Shown here: piece by piece, positions 44,301 through 55,980 of the stretch
Layout: each line of letters starts with the position of its first letter
Position numbering within the stretch: the stretch's first letter is position 1
Assembly (NCBI RefSeq): GCF_901709675.1
Contig: NC_051097.1
Location: forward strand, 10,518,039-10,582,038
Direction: 5' to 3'
Length of the DNA stretch: 64,000 nucleotides
From: Syngnathus acus
Lineage: Eukaryota > Chordata > Actinopteri > Syngnathiformes > Syngnathidae
Notes under the pieces: model-generated
Database searches by the model: none
Told to the model about the DNA's origin: nothing
The model's input: the letters and a program-made list of their open reading frames with translations, nothing else
Translations under genes and position numbers: made by a program

Positions 44301-46215
44301 GGGAGGAAGAAAAAAAAAAAAAAAAGGTTCTCATGGTCCAGTGCGCACAAGCTAATGCAAGCTCCAGAGAAACATCTGGAAGTAGTGAAAGAGATGCCGA
44401 AGACAAAAAAAAAAAAAAAGTGCTCACAAGAATATATTTGGGGGGAGCGATTTTAAAAAGACTTCCAACCATATATTAGGCAAGACAATTTAAAGCAGTG
44501 GTTATGAAAGTGGCTTCAAGGAGCCGTAAAGTGATTTGCAATAAATTACAGAATGTGGAGTTATTTAAAAGTGCCTACCTACATATGGGAATGTGACAAT
44601 AAAAGGAAGACACGAAACCTTGGTTACCTTCAGAGCAGTCTTCTCCGATGTAGCCTTCGTCGCAGATGCACTGACCCTGGACACAGAGTCCTCTGTTGTG
44701 GCAGCCGTTGAGGCAGCTCCTCTCTGCACAGCTTACCCCTTCGTACCCGCTTTCACACTGGCACTTTCCCTTGACGCAGCGCCCCCTGCCGTTGCACTTC
44801 TCCGGACAGGTGAGCCGGGAGCAGTCGCGGCCCGAGTAGCCGTCTTGACAGACGCACACGCCGTCGCGGCAGTGGCCTCGAGCCAGGCAGTCGTTGGGGC
44901 AAGCCTTACGACCGCAGTCGTCGCCGGCAAAGCCTTCATTGCACACGCACTGTCCGTCCAGGCAGCGCCCGCGATTGCGACAGTTGCGGGGGCAGCTCAG
45001 CAGGGCGCAGTCGTCGCCGGTGAAGCCGGCGTGGCACGCGCAGCGGCCCTCCACGCAGTCCCCGCGACCGTAGCAGTTGGCCGGGCAGGTTTTGACGCCG
45101 CAGTCCTCGCCGCCGAAGCCTTCGTCGCACACGCACTGCCCGTTGACGCAGCGCCCCCTCTGCAGGCAATCGTTGGGACAGGAAAGGTCGCCGCAGTTGT
45201 CTCCTCGGAAGCCGAGGTCGCAGGCGCAGCGCCCGTCCACGCACTGGCCTCGGCCGTTGCAGTCGTCGGGACACGCCAAGCGGGCGCAGTCGTCGCCTCG
45301 GTAGGCGTCGTCGCAGACGCACATTCCGTTGAAGCAGGCGCCTCGATTGTTGCAGTCATTCAGGCAAGCGAAGCGGGAGCAGTCGTCGCCGCCGTAACCC
45401 GCCGCGCATGCGCAACGGCCATCCGCGCAGATGCCGTTACCGTGGCAGTCGGCGGGACAGCTGAGCTGTCCGCAGTCCTCGCCGGTAAATCCGGGCTCGC
45501 AGCGGCAGCTTCCATTGACGCACAGCCCGTGACCCAGGCAATCGTTGAGGCAGAGCAGCTCGGAGCAGTCGGAACCGGTCCAGGGCTCGTCGCAGACACA
45601 CTTGCCGTCCTCACAATGGCCGTGGTCTTCGCAGTTTTCAGGGCACTCCATGTCGGTGCAGTTGCTGCCCTTCCAGCCGGGCTCGCACGTGCATCGGCAC
45701 GTCTCGGCGCTGTAGTTTCCGTGGCCACCGCACAGCGGACCGCTCCTCGCGTTCCTCGCTGCCTGGGCTTCGCAGCAGACGCTCGCGCCGCCCCCGCACT
45801 GGCTCCTCAACGCCGACACTTCGCCCTCCAGCATCTCGATGCGGCTCAGCAGGTCTCGGACTCGCGGCAGGTCGGCGGCGCAGCCGCAGGCCCGGCGAGG
45901 TATGTTGATGCGGTGGGTGAAGACGATCTGGCTCTCACCGTCGGCGGGAAGGTAGCGGCCGGAGGTGACGGCCGTTTCCGTAGGCGCTGTGCTCTCCGTG
46001 GCGTCCAGGTCGACAGAGCACAGGTGGCCAGCGGGGACGTTGATGTTGTAGACATGGTTAAAGACCACCGGCTGGCGGTCCGCACCAGATGAGGTGACGT
46101 TGTTCTCCTGAGGCAAGTGGCGGCGATGCCGGAGTATTTTTGTCACAAGGCCGGCGGACGAGAAGCCGAGCAAGGCGCTCACGAGGAGGCAGAACGTGTG
46201 AACTCTTGGGACCAT
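35387..46215 (-). CDS. tnc: Tenascin-C, hexameric extracellular matrix glycoprotein
   Basis: Coding exons from 5': 46215-44628, 44298-44035, 43893-43778, 43584-43431, 43142-42873, 42800-42615, 42551-42462, 42402-42139, 41928-41497, 40865-40593, 40328-40056, 39988-39716, 39589-39278, 38400-38128, 37597-37475, 37412-37269, 37196-37077, 37008-36871, 36807-36677, 36614-36482, 36386-36235, 36146-36050, 35973-35812, 35750-35587, 35497-35387; 2080 residues. The first exon carries a signal peptide, [11 protein letters not shown], the conserved [12 protein letters not shown] motif, heptads for trimer assembly, a partial EGF and 11 full EGF repeats. Then come 14 FNIII domains and a fibrinogen-like domain ([18 protein letters not shown]). 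FNIII 6-11 are each one symmetric phase-1 exon like the spliced A-D region in mammals. Identity to TNC, not TNR, TNN or TNXB, comes from the N-terminus and domain count (human has 14 full EGFs). The usual RGD of FNIII-3 is absent. Confidence 0.95.
37680..38105 (-). repeat. Degenerate minisatellite in a tnc intron
   Basis: Imperfect units of roughly 45-60 bases built from GGTTAGTA, GATCCAGTTCTGAG and GAGGTTCCAGAGG recur about seven times between the exons for FNIII 11 and FNIII 12. Copies are too diverged for an exact period by eye. Confidence 0.6.
41761..41916 (-). repeat. tnc: 13-unit 12-bp coding minisatellite in tnc FNIII 6
   Basis: Thirteen perfect-length 12-bp units in frame at the 5' end of the exon 41928-41497. 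They fall in blocks on the plus strand: GCCTCGCTGAGG x4, GCCCCGCTGAGG x4, GGCCCGCTGAGG x4, GGCTCGCTGAGG x1. They encode (PSAR)4, (PSAG)8 and one PSAS, a 52-residue linker before the FNIII domain that starts VANLTFSD. The exon is 432 bases against 264-273 for its neighbours, and the extra length equals the repeat. Confidence 0.95.
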
Positions 46216-49200
46216 GATGCTTCACCTTCACGTAGATCGATCTGGAATGGAAAATCAGGCTGAATTTGAAAAAAGAAAATGGATGGTCAAGAACATTTTT
46301 CTAGCCAAATCCAGCCACAAAATAATCGTTTCTGAAAGAGCATCAAACCATTCTCCGGCGTCTCGGACTGCCGCACTGTTTGACGGAGGGCCTGTCAGCG
46401 CTCCCCTTTGTCACCCCGCTAAACGCGGCCGGTAATTTCTTCCAAACAGTCGGAGCCGAGGCGCAGGTATGCGGCCGGGGCCTCTCTGGATTTTATTGTC
46501 TTGGCCTTTCACCCCATCGCTGGCTTGAACCTCTCTGTGACTCTGTCTAACAAATTTAGTGGGATGAACCCACCCTATGACGCCGACAGTGTGGTCAAAG
46601 TCCAGTCAGGTGCTGGCTGGTGCTGAAGATTTGGACTGGCGAACGCTGAAATGGCAAATCCACGAGGCTAACGATGCATGAAAAGCAGACATGCGGCTGC
46701 TCGACTTCAGTAAGCTACAATCCAGAGATTGCCGTCGCTTCCCACACTCTGGCAGACGGACGAGAACTTTCCAGCCTGGAAAGGAGATGCCGGGAATGTT
46801 GGAGCTGCAAAGGTTGGAGCCGGCAAACGGTGCGACTCGCCCCATCCGCCATCTGCATCCGATCTCCCGTTTTTAAAAAGTGACAAAGAGCTTGTGATTG
46901 CCAATCGGCCGAATTGCATCTGGAAGTCATTTGAATGCCATTCAGTGAGGCAACGCAAGAGCTCATTAACAGATTTCTCCATTTCCTGCTAAATGTAGTC
47001 AAATAGTAATAAATTCTGTTCATGCGCAGGTTCTGGACCATAACAAAACTGTTTCATTGGCTAAAATGCACTCGGTAGAACATTGTATTCCAAAGCATGG
47101 ACGCACGTTTACCCAAAGCAGATTTACCTTTATTTTGATTTTTAAACAAATGTATTCATTATAATTAGTTTGAAAGTTTCATAGAGCGTTGAGAGAAATA
47201 TCATAATCATATTTGTATAAAGAATTGCTGCACTGCAAATTAAATGGTGTTCTTTAAAGCAAAAAAACATGCATTGCTCTATGGAAAATCAAGTTGTAAA
47301 ATGATATTTAACATTTTTATTCATTCAATTTTGAAAAATTCAATTCATTTCAAAACACACATTTCAAGATTAGGTGTTCATGAAATGGTTGCTGTCCTAC
47401 CATGCAGCCTTTTTGTCCCTGGCGGTAAAGTCTCCCTCACACGTGGACGGACGACGACGACAGCATGATGGTCCCTCCGCGGCAAGGTGTCGGCTCCTCG
47501 CTGTTGCCGCTCGGCTGCTTTGCCACTGAGAGCGGGATGCAGAAATACTAGAGAGAGGCGAGAGAGTGGGAGTGAGTGTCTTTCAAAAGTGAGGTCAGAG
47601 AGCCGCTGCCTCCACACTTCAAGCGTCCCCCACCCCCCTCCCCTCCCCACTGAAGCTGGGATGTGTTCAGAACATCATACAGTACATCCTCGATGCACTT
47701 TCGATGCTTTGCCGATTATTCTTTGTCTTGTTACAGACTATGGTAAATAAATGATTCGTGGCTCCACACTCCAAGCTTTAATAGCGCCATTCGCTGGTCT
47801 CCTCGCTTAGCGACTACACCGCAGCGTTCCTGGGAATCGTGAGAGAGCGAGGAGCGCTTGCGGTCGAGAGGGGGAAAACACAAGAATGGCAGGAGAGTGA
47901 TGTCAGATTTCGCTTGTTCCGCATCTGACACATTAATTAACTCCACACCCAGGATCTTCACTAAGCGGCTCGCCATGTCCTGTCCATGCCAGATGAGGCG
48001 TGGTGGGCAAAGTATGGCTGGTGGGCCGTAGACTGCCTTTTGCTACTGTCAAAAATGTCTAAACACACACTGCTCACTTGGTTGAAGATAATTTGTTGAA
48101 ATTTGTTCAGGCCAAAAGACTTACTGTACGAGGTTCCACAAGGGACCCTCCGATTGAGCTGATTCCAGACCACCAGCTGCCGCCATGTTGTTCAACTTAA
48201 TGCGATTAGCACCAACAATTAGCATCAATGTTTTTAATGCATCTGCTTTGCATTTGCACAGAAGACACCCCTCTGGGAAAATCCTCATTTGATCACCAGA
48301 CTTTTAAATCGGTAGGAAAGAGCAGATTAAGTGGATTTGTCACTTTTCATTGCAGGAGGGCCAACAAACGCAAAGCAAACAACATGTCTGGATTTGATTA
48401 GCTTTCACAGCAAAAAAAAGCCGCATGCGTTTGAAAAGAGAGTTGAGGCAACCTAAATTTGCTGTCACTGTACGTCACCGTTCATCAAGTCAAATGTTCT
48501 CCGCGGGCTCTGGTGACGCCAGCCCAAGCAGGCAAACGGGTCACACGCTACTTTAAAGCACCACGTAGCCTGAAGCAAGAAAAAAAAGGCCGACTTGAGA
48601 AGCACAAGTCAAAGTAAAATATGTAAAATATATAGCAAACAAAAATGCCTCCAAATATTTTAATAATCAAAACAATAAGCAAGCAAGTTTCAAAGTTGCA
48701 GTAGCCGTGGCAGCGTAACAAAGAGACAGTAAGACCTTTTGGTCTCAGTCCCCCTTGGGCCATAAAGCACAAGAGAGATGAAGCCAGAGCGGCCCCAAAC
48801 GCCGCCCCACACCCCGACAGGTCAAAGGTCACCACTGTGAGGCCGTTCCAACTACTTCCAGCTGAGCAACAACGCCGGACGGTGACGAGAGATGACCTCA
48901 TGCTTCGGCAAAGGCGAGTCACGGACATCAAGCTGGGCTCTTGAAACCACTGGAGCTTATATAAATAGTATTGGCAAGGCACAAGCTACAAATACTTTTG
49001 TCAGGTATCGGTACTTCTACTAGAGTGACGAAGCACAGCAGTGACACAAATAAAGTCGATGGAGCACTCATTTAGGCATTGGCTTTTCCATCTGGACTTT
49101 GTTGAAATATTTACTAAGATTCTCTTTAATTATGCAGCCGCCACAAAAAGGCCCGGAGGCCACACACACAAACACGCTCTTTGCAATTGACTCGTTTATA

Positions 49201-51400
49201 CTGTAATTGATTGAATTGACTTTGACATCACCTATGGGGCTAAAATATTACAACTGAGAATGAGAGCGTAACAATGCTACAAGGGAAATAGTTTCAATAA
49301 ATTGTTAAATTGCGTCGCATTCAATTTTTTTTTTCCCCCACATGGCTGGCAGCGAGGCGTAAACACTGAGCAGAAGCAGAGCCGCAAACATGAACTAATA
49401 TGGATCTCTTTTGTGTTTAAAGATATGAGGAATAATCCGCCGCAGACACTTGAACGATGGCTCTGGGCTGCAAAGTGTTTGTTTAAGAGCTTGGCAAAGC
49501 GACCGTTCCTCAACAAGATTGAATTCTGTATAAAAATGAAATGTCGTATTGATCTTAGTGACGGGGATTTTCCAATGACAAATCATTCAACACGGTGGCC
49601 CGAGGCGCACTGGTGCCGACCCCGTGGCCCGAGAGTTTAACGGGCCTCGGAAACTGTCACTGAACCAAATGTATTTATTTATAGAGAATTACAAGATTTT
49701 TTTTTTTTTTTTTTTTTTACATTGTCGTCTCAGAATTTCACGTGTCGCGGGTTGGTCTGGAACGCATCCCCCACGATTTCCTTTCCAAGTAATAACATCC
49801 AGCTGACAAGTGTCACGGATGAATTATAACTGCAACGTTCCCCCTGATGCTCGCCTCATTCAATCCAGCTGACGTCGCCATGGGAGATGTCCGGCTGGGC
49901 CGGCCAGCGTGGCGACTACTCCGGCTGGCCCAGGTTAGTGGCGACTCAGCACTTTTCAGCCAGCAGCTGTAAAAGCCTGCGGTCTGATTTGGAAGCGGAC
50001 TTGGAAAAATTTGAGCAGGAACGTCAAGTGATTGTTGTGTGGGGTCCACCGTTTGTCAAATAAAAATATTTGTGGGGGGGAAAATATCCCAAGGATGAGT
50101 GAGGACGAATGCTAATGCTAACACGGTGAGGGACGATTTATGGAGGGCAAATGTTTTTCGCAGTCAAACACGATCCGCTGGAGTTGCAGCGCAAACATAA
50201 GACTTGAAATTGATTTTCTTTTTTCCAACAGAATTTCACTTGTGTGTGTGTGTGTGTGGTGTTCTTCAACAATGCCATCATAAATTAACTCGACATGACA
50301 CATTACCGTGCAACCTACAAGCAAATGTTTACTGCATGAGTTCATGGAAATCTGGAAAGCTCCGTTAGAGGCAAAGAAAAACAAAACAAAAAAAGACAAA
50401 TGGGATTCAACTTAATAGTCGTCAAATGGATTTAGCCGACAACATACAAGAAGAACTTAACAGACGTATGAGAGAGAAAAAAAGAACTATCGGGGTGTTT
50501 AAAGTTAGCAGCTGCACGGACGGGACGCCTCTGCCAAGCAGCTGGGGGGATTTCGGGTGATGTCACACTAGTCGGGCTACTGGAGGCCTCGCCGCATAAA
50601 CACGTCTGGTGTTAGCTTAAACAACGTACGCCTCTCCATCAGAAGGAATTATTGGCGGGAGGTGAGCGGAACGTAACCAAATGCTCTGCAAAAACAGTTG
50701 CTGGGCGCCTCCACTGAAGCATCCACTTTGTTTTCATTACTTGACTAGCCAACAATAGCAAGACACTTTTTAAGAAGGTCATGTGATTTGAAGCTGGGGG
50801 GGTTGCCTTTAGGCCTTAGCTGTAAAAACGTCATATTGTTGTAGTTAGCGCCTGCTAAATGAGTGCTTATTGGTCAGATGTCTAGTCATGGATTATGACA
50901 CGCATCAAGATTGGGATTATCACAATCAGATTATCAGTCAAAGTCATACTTACGAGTGAAATCCGGCTTTGAGTGTGAATTTTAATCTCTTGAGATGAGA
51001 AAGAGCCAACCCCCAAAACGATCCAGAATGATACAAGTGCTAATCTGTCCGTGGAGGATTCGTTGATGTTAGTTGGCGTACGGACAAAGCTGATATGCGA
51101 ACATCCACCCCCACTTTAACTGGGTTGAGGCTGGATTGTAAAAAAATCAATAGTGCTAATAAAGCATCAAATGAGGTCAGGACTTCCAGACAGATTAAGT
51201 TTCATTAGCCCAGTGATCATTGTTACGAGCTACGTGTTAATAAACCGCCCTTATTTGGAGTCTTTTATTAGCTCTACTGCCACAAGCCTTTATTTAGACC
51301 CATGTAATCACTATTTGTTCCACTTTTACAACCTCCGTTTATGTTACACGTTTTCATTAATTGTTTGAAACCCTCAGACGCAGTTAGCGGCTAGGTTGCT
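46216..51400. other. Upstream of tnc, no gene seen
   Basis: A possible splice acceptor (CATTCCAG on the minus strand, near 46241) suggests that the tnc 5' UTR begins in an upstream non-coding exon, which I cannot place. The rest has only short open frames without support, plus poly-T near 49697 and a GT run near 50240. tnc promoter or enhancers probably lie here. Confidence 0.45.
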
Positions 51401-52097
51401 CCATCATGCACTAAAGCTCACAGTCCAGGTGGAGGATGAATCAGTGGAATTGACAAGCTGGTCACGCAAAATCCAATCCAGACTGTCTGTGAAACGTAAT
51501 CAGGCACCGTTATTTGGCCTTTAGGCTTTAAATGGAATGACGGACGCCAATTTGAACGAGTGCTAATGCTACGTGGGATCCGGCGTTGAACAAAAGGCCC
51601 ACTTAATGGTTTGGACATATGTTATATGGAGCACGGCGCGGGGAGGCCGACCGCCTGTATCCTGTTTTTAATTATGTATCGACAAGACCTCGGGGACTGT
51701 CCTGCTTTTATTGCAAACGGGTCAGAATGGGAAAACTTTAAACATGGTCGGGAGAATGGTAGGGTAACGCGTGATACCATATCACGTGGATTCAAAGTTA
51801 CTGATAGCTGCGCATACTGAAATTTGAATAGATGCTAAGGTAATTATTAGGACCTGACTGATGGACTTAGCCTTTGATGCTTCTTGGGTGTGTAAATCTG
51901 CAAATGCAGAAAGCTATCACTAGAGTTTTCCAGTTAAATGTAACATGATGTAACCACCAAGAAATATCACGCTTTTCAACTTGCATCACCAAAAATTACA
52001 TTTCCTCTGACCCATTCCTGAATTGGCTGCCTTTGAATGGAAACGTGGGTCGAATTTGATCAGAAAATATTTAATGTGGAAACATTCCTGCCAATCG
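51401..52097. other. Gap with no supported feature
   Basis: Short minus-strand frame at 51618-51418 without splice context or similarity. A small inverted repeat, GTGATA-CCA-TATCAC, lies near 51770. Nothing else is visible. Confidence 0.5.
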
Positions 52098-52397
52098 GAG
52101 AATAATACAGCTGCTGTTTACCTGTAAATTGTTCTGTGTACAGTTGGACAGCACGACTGGCGAGGGCTCCTGCTGAACCATTGAGACGTTCATAGCGCCC
52201 TCTGGCGGACAAAGCTGGAAGATCACTGATACCGCACATGTTAAATCGTCTGGTCGCCATGTACATCTTGGGTACCTAGGACTTGGGATAGGAAAACAAT
52301 TGTTACTTTAATTTGTATTTCCATGATGCAAAAACTGTTCAAGCATGTTTGGTGTCAGAAGAGATATAATAATAGATAGAATGACTCTGTTGTCGAC

Positions 52398-52470
52398 ATG
52401 GTCGCCAGGGATGGAGATTGAACCCACAACATGCAAGTTGAGAGATAAACACTCTACCAGAGGTACACCG
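52398..52470 (-). mobile_element. tRNA-derived SINE head
   Basis: On the minus strand, CTCTGGTAGAGTG resembles an A box and TGTGGGTTCAATC resembles a B box. The order and spacing match the SINE head at 30058-30190. The 3' tail of that family is not evident here. Confidence 0.45.
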
Positions 52471-53005
52471 CTCATACATCGAAGTCATACAAAACATAAT
52501 CGTGTTATTGCGATTATTTCGAAACGGCGAGGAAAATGGTGAAGAAAATCTAACATTAGATGCGATTTTTTTTAGGGTTGGGCAGAAAATGTAACAGTAA
52601 GGTCATAACGTCTTTTTGACAAGCCCTTTAAATTTGACAGCGAAGTGAAATAGGTAAAACTTCCTTTCTTCCTGTGAACAATTGAACAAAAATTAAACGA
52701 TATTTACTCACATTCCTTGGAGTAAATGCGGTAATTTTGGCTACTCTTACGTCAGAAGTCGTTTTATTTCGGTGTGAAGTTGTCGTAGCTTTAAATGGCG
52801 ACCTTTTAGATAAAACGAGGCTAGCAGTTGATTATATGAGCAAATTTTAACGCCTAACCGTTGTAATTTATTCCGTTTCAAAGATTCAAATATGCTAAAC
52901 GCGACAATTTCATCACTCATACCGCATGCTAACTCACCTGCCATTTGATTGTGGTAACCGGTGACTTTAGTCATTAGCTGTTGTCAATCAGTGTGCATGT
53001 TCGTC

Positions 53006-53069
53006 ATTGGCTGCGTAGCAATGTTCGCTGTCATTGGTTGTTCTAGTAAGTGTCCTTTGCGCTCATTGG
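53006..53069 (-). promoter_or_regulatory. Cluster of three CCAAT boxes
   Basis: ATTGG on the plus strand at 53006, 53033 and 53065, each inside a similar TCATTGG(C/T)TG context spaced 27 and 32 bases apart. This is an NF-Y-type arrangement facing the minus strand, or a short degenerate tandem repeat. Confidence 0.4.
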
Positions 53070-54366
53070 TTGTTAACTTATAGCTGAAAAGTTCATCCAA
53101 AATAAAAAGGAACAATAAAGCGTGGTCAAATCACCAAACTTTATTACAGACTGCGAGTTTCTTTTGAGCGTTAAAACACATCAAATGTCAACAGCGGAAT
53201 ATTTGTATGGCTCTTCACTTCAAGGTACACCAATAAAAATACCCTGTTTGAACATGGAATTAATGCAAAGTGCACAAATAATTCTTTCCAGTCAACTGCA
53301 TCACATTTAACACGCACACGAGTGTTTTCTTTCAATGGTGTAAAGGGTTTACATTCAGATTACATGGGAGTAAATATGAGGACATTTTGTTAGTGGGCAC
53401 TTTTTTTTTTTTTTTAAATATCCTCGAGCACTCGTAGTGACCCATGCACACGTACACACACACACACACACACACACGCGCGCGCTAACTCACAAACAGC
53501 AGCTCAAGTTGAAATAACAATTTGGCAACACATGTCGAAGCATATAACACACAAATAAAACAGCTTGCAATACAACATGGAGGTAATATTTTGAGTTTGG
53601 CACAACACAAAAGCTTATTATTTCCTTTTTTCACACTGGAAATGGGACTACTTACATGCTTGTTTTTCTGCAGCTAAGAATATAATAAACCCACACAGAG
53701 CACAAGATGAAAAGTCATTTGCGTCATTTCCGCTGGCTTCGCAACCATATTTATATGGGAAAAGTACAAAGTTGCTTGCCGCAGTGTAAACAAATAGCGC
53801 TAAATAAGTCACGCGTAACCCCTGTAAACCCTTAAAATGTCATATTGCACTCGAGAAGAATTTGCAATGCGCCTACGGAATCAGCTCTGGCCTGTTTAAA
53901 CCATCTTTAGCAAACAAAAAAAAACCTGATATATAGATATAGAATTATTAGGGTATTCGGTAATACTATTTTTATTATAACAGCTTGTGAGCATCCACAC
54001 GGATATATAGCTTTAATATATAGATTTATGATATGAAATATACATATTTATACATTGCTTTAACAACTATAGGCCGGTGCCTTGCGACGGGCACAGCCGG
54101 ATATAACATAATAGCTATTCTACCGTATTCTCCTCCAAACAAATAGAAATAAACGCGGCCACAACGGCGTGGAGCCGCTTGACGTGATCTACCAATTAAA
54201 GTCTCCCATGCACAGAGAGGCTTCAATACTGGTTGAGACTGGTTTGAAAACAGGCCAGCGGACCCCTCCAGAGAGTCAAAAATCAGCCAAGCCCGCAAGC
54301 TTGAGTGGCTATTTAGTCAGCGCAACGGGAGCAATTTCTATACATTTGCACCCCCAAGTCAGTGTA

Positions 54367-54648
54367 CAGTGAACCCCTGCCTATTGCTGTGAGTGGAGGC
54401 GCTTCATTCAGACAAAAGTAGTGCTTCGCCGCCATCCTGGTGTGGAGGATTTATGTTAGTTGAGTTGCTTCATTTAAACAAAAGCAGTGCTATGCTGCCA
54501 TCTTGGTGCCGAGGAACTATGTTGAAGTAAGTTGAGGAGCATCATTAGAAAAAAGTAGCGGGGAAGGGGGGTGAGTATTATTCGCCAATTTTAGCTATTT
54601 GTGGCGGTTCTTGGTCCTGACCCCCCCGTGAATAGCCAGGGTTCACTG
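54367..54648. mobile_element. Pogo/Tigger-like MITE, 282 bp
   Basis: Ends CAGTGAACCCCTGCCTATT and its inverse GAATAGCCAGGGTTCACTG, flanked on both sides by TA, the mariner-superfamily target duplication. CAGTG(N)ACCC ends are typical of Tigger-type elements. The interior is a direct duplication of about 68 bases (GCTTCATT(C/T)A...GCCATC(C/T)TGGTG). No transposase. Confidence 0.75.
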
Positions 54649-55022
54649 TACAACAATGTTGAGCATCTCTTTCTGTACACAACAAAACAGTACACACTAT
54701 TAGAATCATATCGGGGCGCCAGCTCGGCTAGCAGCGCACACATCACATATCGGACGTACAAGAAAACAACGTTCCTTCTCTCGGTGAGCGGGGGGCAGGC
54801 GTGGGAGGGGAGGGAACAGCGCCACCTGTCGAGATGCCGGCCAGCGAGTGCAAACGCGAGGAAGGGGGTGGGGGGGACTCAAGAAAAAACACAATGTCAG
54901 ACACCTCGCTAACTCCACTGTATCTTCCACAGATGTACCAAAGCCCCGGTCACAACCCCCCACCCCCACCCGAGTCGGAACGAGCACAAACTTTACATAA
55001 AAAGGAACGCCTGCTTCTAAAT

Positions 55023-55482
55023 CAAGGGTTCTCAAACTTTGAGGGGCTACGGACCCCTTACAAGGATGCATTTAACCAAATTCACTCAGTTTAACTCAAT
55101 ACTTATTGGTCGCAGTTGAGGTGTGGTGCTAATATGAAGAAAATGGCTGCCAAACTTAAAGGGAAAGTCAAGCCAAAAATGTTGTTGACAAAATGTTTTA
55201 TGCGCCCTCACTAGTCTAAACACGGCATTCTGATTACAATCGCGTTTGTGGAATAGGAATTAAGCGGCAAATTCATCCTGTATTTTTTTACTATCTCAGA
55301 GGGCGGCCATTTTGCCACTTCATCAATTGATTGACAAAATAATTGACAGATTAAAATAATTAGTTCATGGTTTGTATAATTCCAACTTGATGGTGGTGCT
55401 GAGAGGTGAATCAAGTATGTTCCTACCTTGTTACTGGCCATGGGCCCCCAGGGGTCCGAGGACCGCAGTTTGAGAACCACTG
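55023..55482. mobile_element. hAT-type MITE, about 460 bp
   Basis: Left end CAAGGGTTCTCAAACTTTG and right end TTTGAGAACCACTG are imperfect inverted repeats of the CAG(N)GGTTCTCAAAC type known from hAT/Charlie elements. Both are followed inward by GGACCCC/GGGGTCC. The 8-bp target duplication is not clear. No transposase frame. Confidence 0.7.
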
Positions 55483-55980
55483 TAATCTAAACAACTAACC
55501 ACAGCGTCCTCTTCAAACTTGAGTGGACATCGGACGCCAGCGAGCATGCACATGGCGCCAAGGGGACAAAAGGGGGAAGCCTTGTTGATCACACAACTCC
55601 ACGTTTGTCTATGCAAAATTTACTCAACACGAGACCAGAAAGGCTCACGACAACGACAATCTCAAGACAAAGAAGCAGAAGACCCCCCCCTCCCTCCCTC
55701 GAATTAGCCACGATGATAACCCCGAACCCGACGCGCAACTTTCCCGCTCAGTCCTTGGCGTCCCATCGGGTGTCGTCCTACTCGTGCCGCGTCCAAAACA
55801 AACAGGTGGCGGACATTTTCACCGCAATAAAAGCGGCGCCCGGGCACACCTTTGTAACCCCCCCCAAAGCGGCAGAAGGACGCTGTATAGCGGCAGCCTG
55901 GAGGGGTTGCCTCGGAGCTAAAATGAAGACCCCGGTGGTCTGGTCATGAAAACTGAGCACCTTGCGTGGCTCCGCCTCCT

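Larger units (their letters stand above)
52118..53100 (-). other. Possible small minus-strand transcript, unknown
   Basis: Three CCAAT boxes on the minus strand (53069, 53037, 53010) precede an open stretch starting ATG at 52974 that ends at a strong donor, GGCAG|GTGAGT, near 52941. A second open stretch (52274-52118) lies between an acceptor, TCCTAG, and a donor, TTTACAG|GTAAAC. It has an ATG at 52266 and could encode about 50 residues. The two do not join in phase if both are coding, so exon 1 would have to be untranslated. No protein family is recognised and no third exon was found. It may be chance or repeat-derived. Confidence 0.25.
53140..55980 (-). other. traf2: Probable traf2 3' UTR and downstream region
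   Basis: No gene in 2.8 kb after the traf2 stop. Minus-strand AATAAA signals lie at 53971 and 53140, so the UTR may be 2.0-2.8 kb long and would then include two MITE copies (54367-54648, 55023-55482). A (CA)n tract, partly CG, lies at 53455-53486. Nearer signals are not seen, but the true 3' end is unproven. Confidence 0.4.

Noticed and set aside
44593-46092. A 499-codon open frame on the plus strand opposite the tnc EGF exon
   Set aside because: It mirrors the periodic GC-rich EGF repeats, has an Ala/Val-rich repetitive composition, no family match and no splice context.
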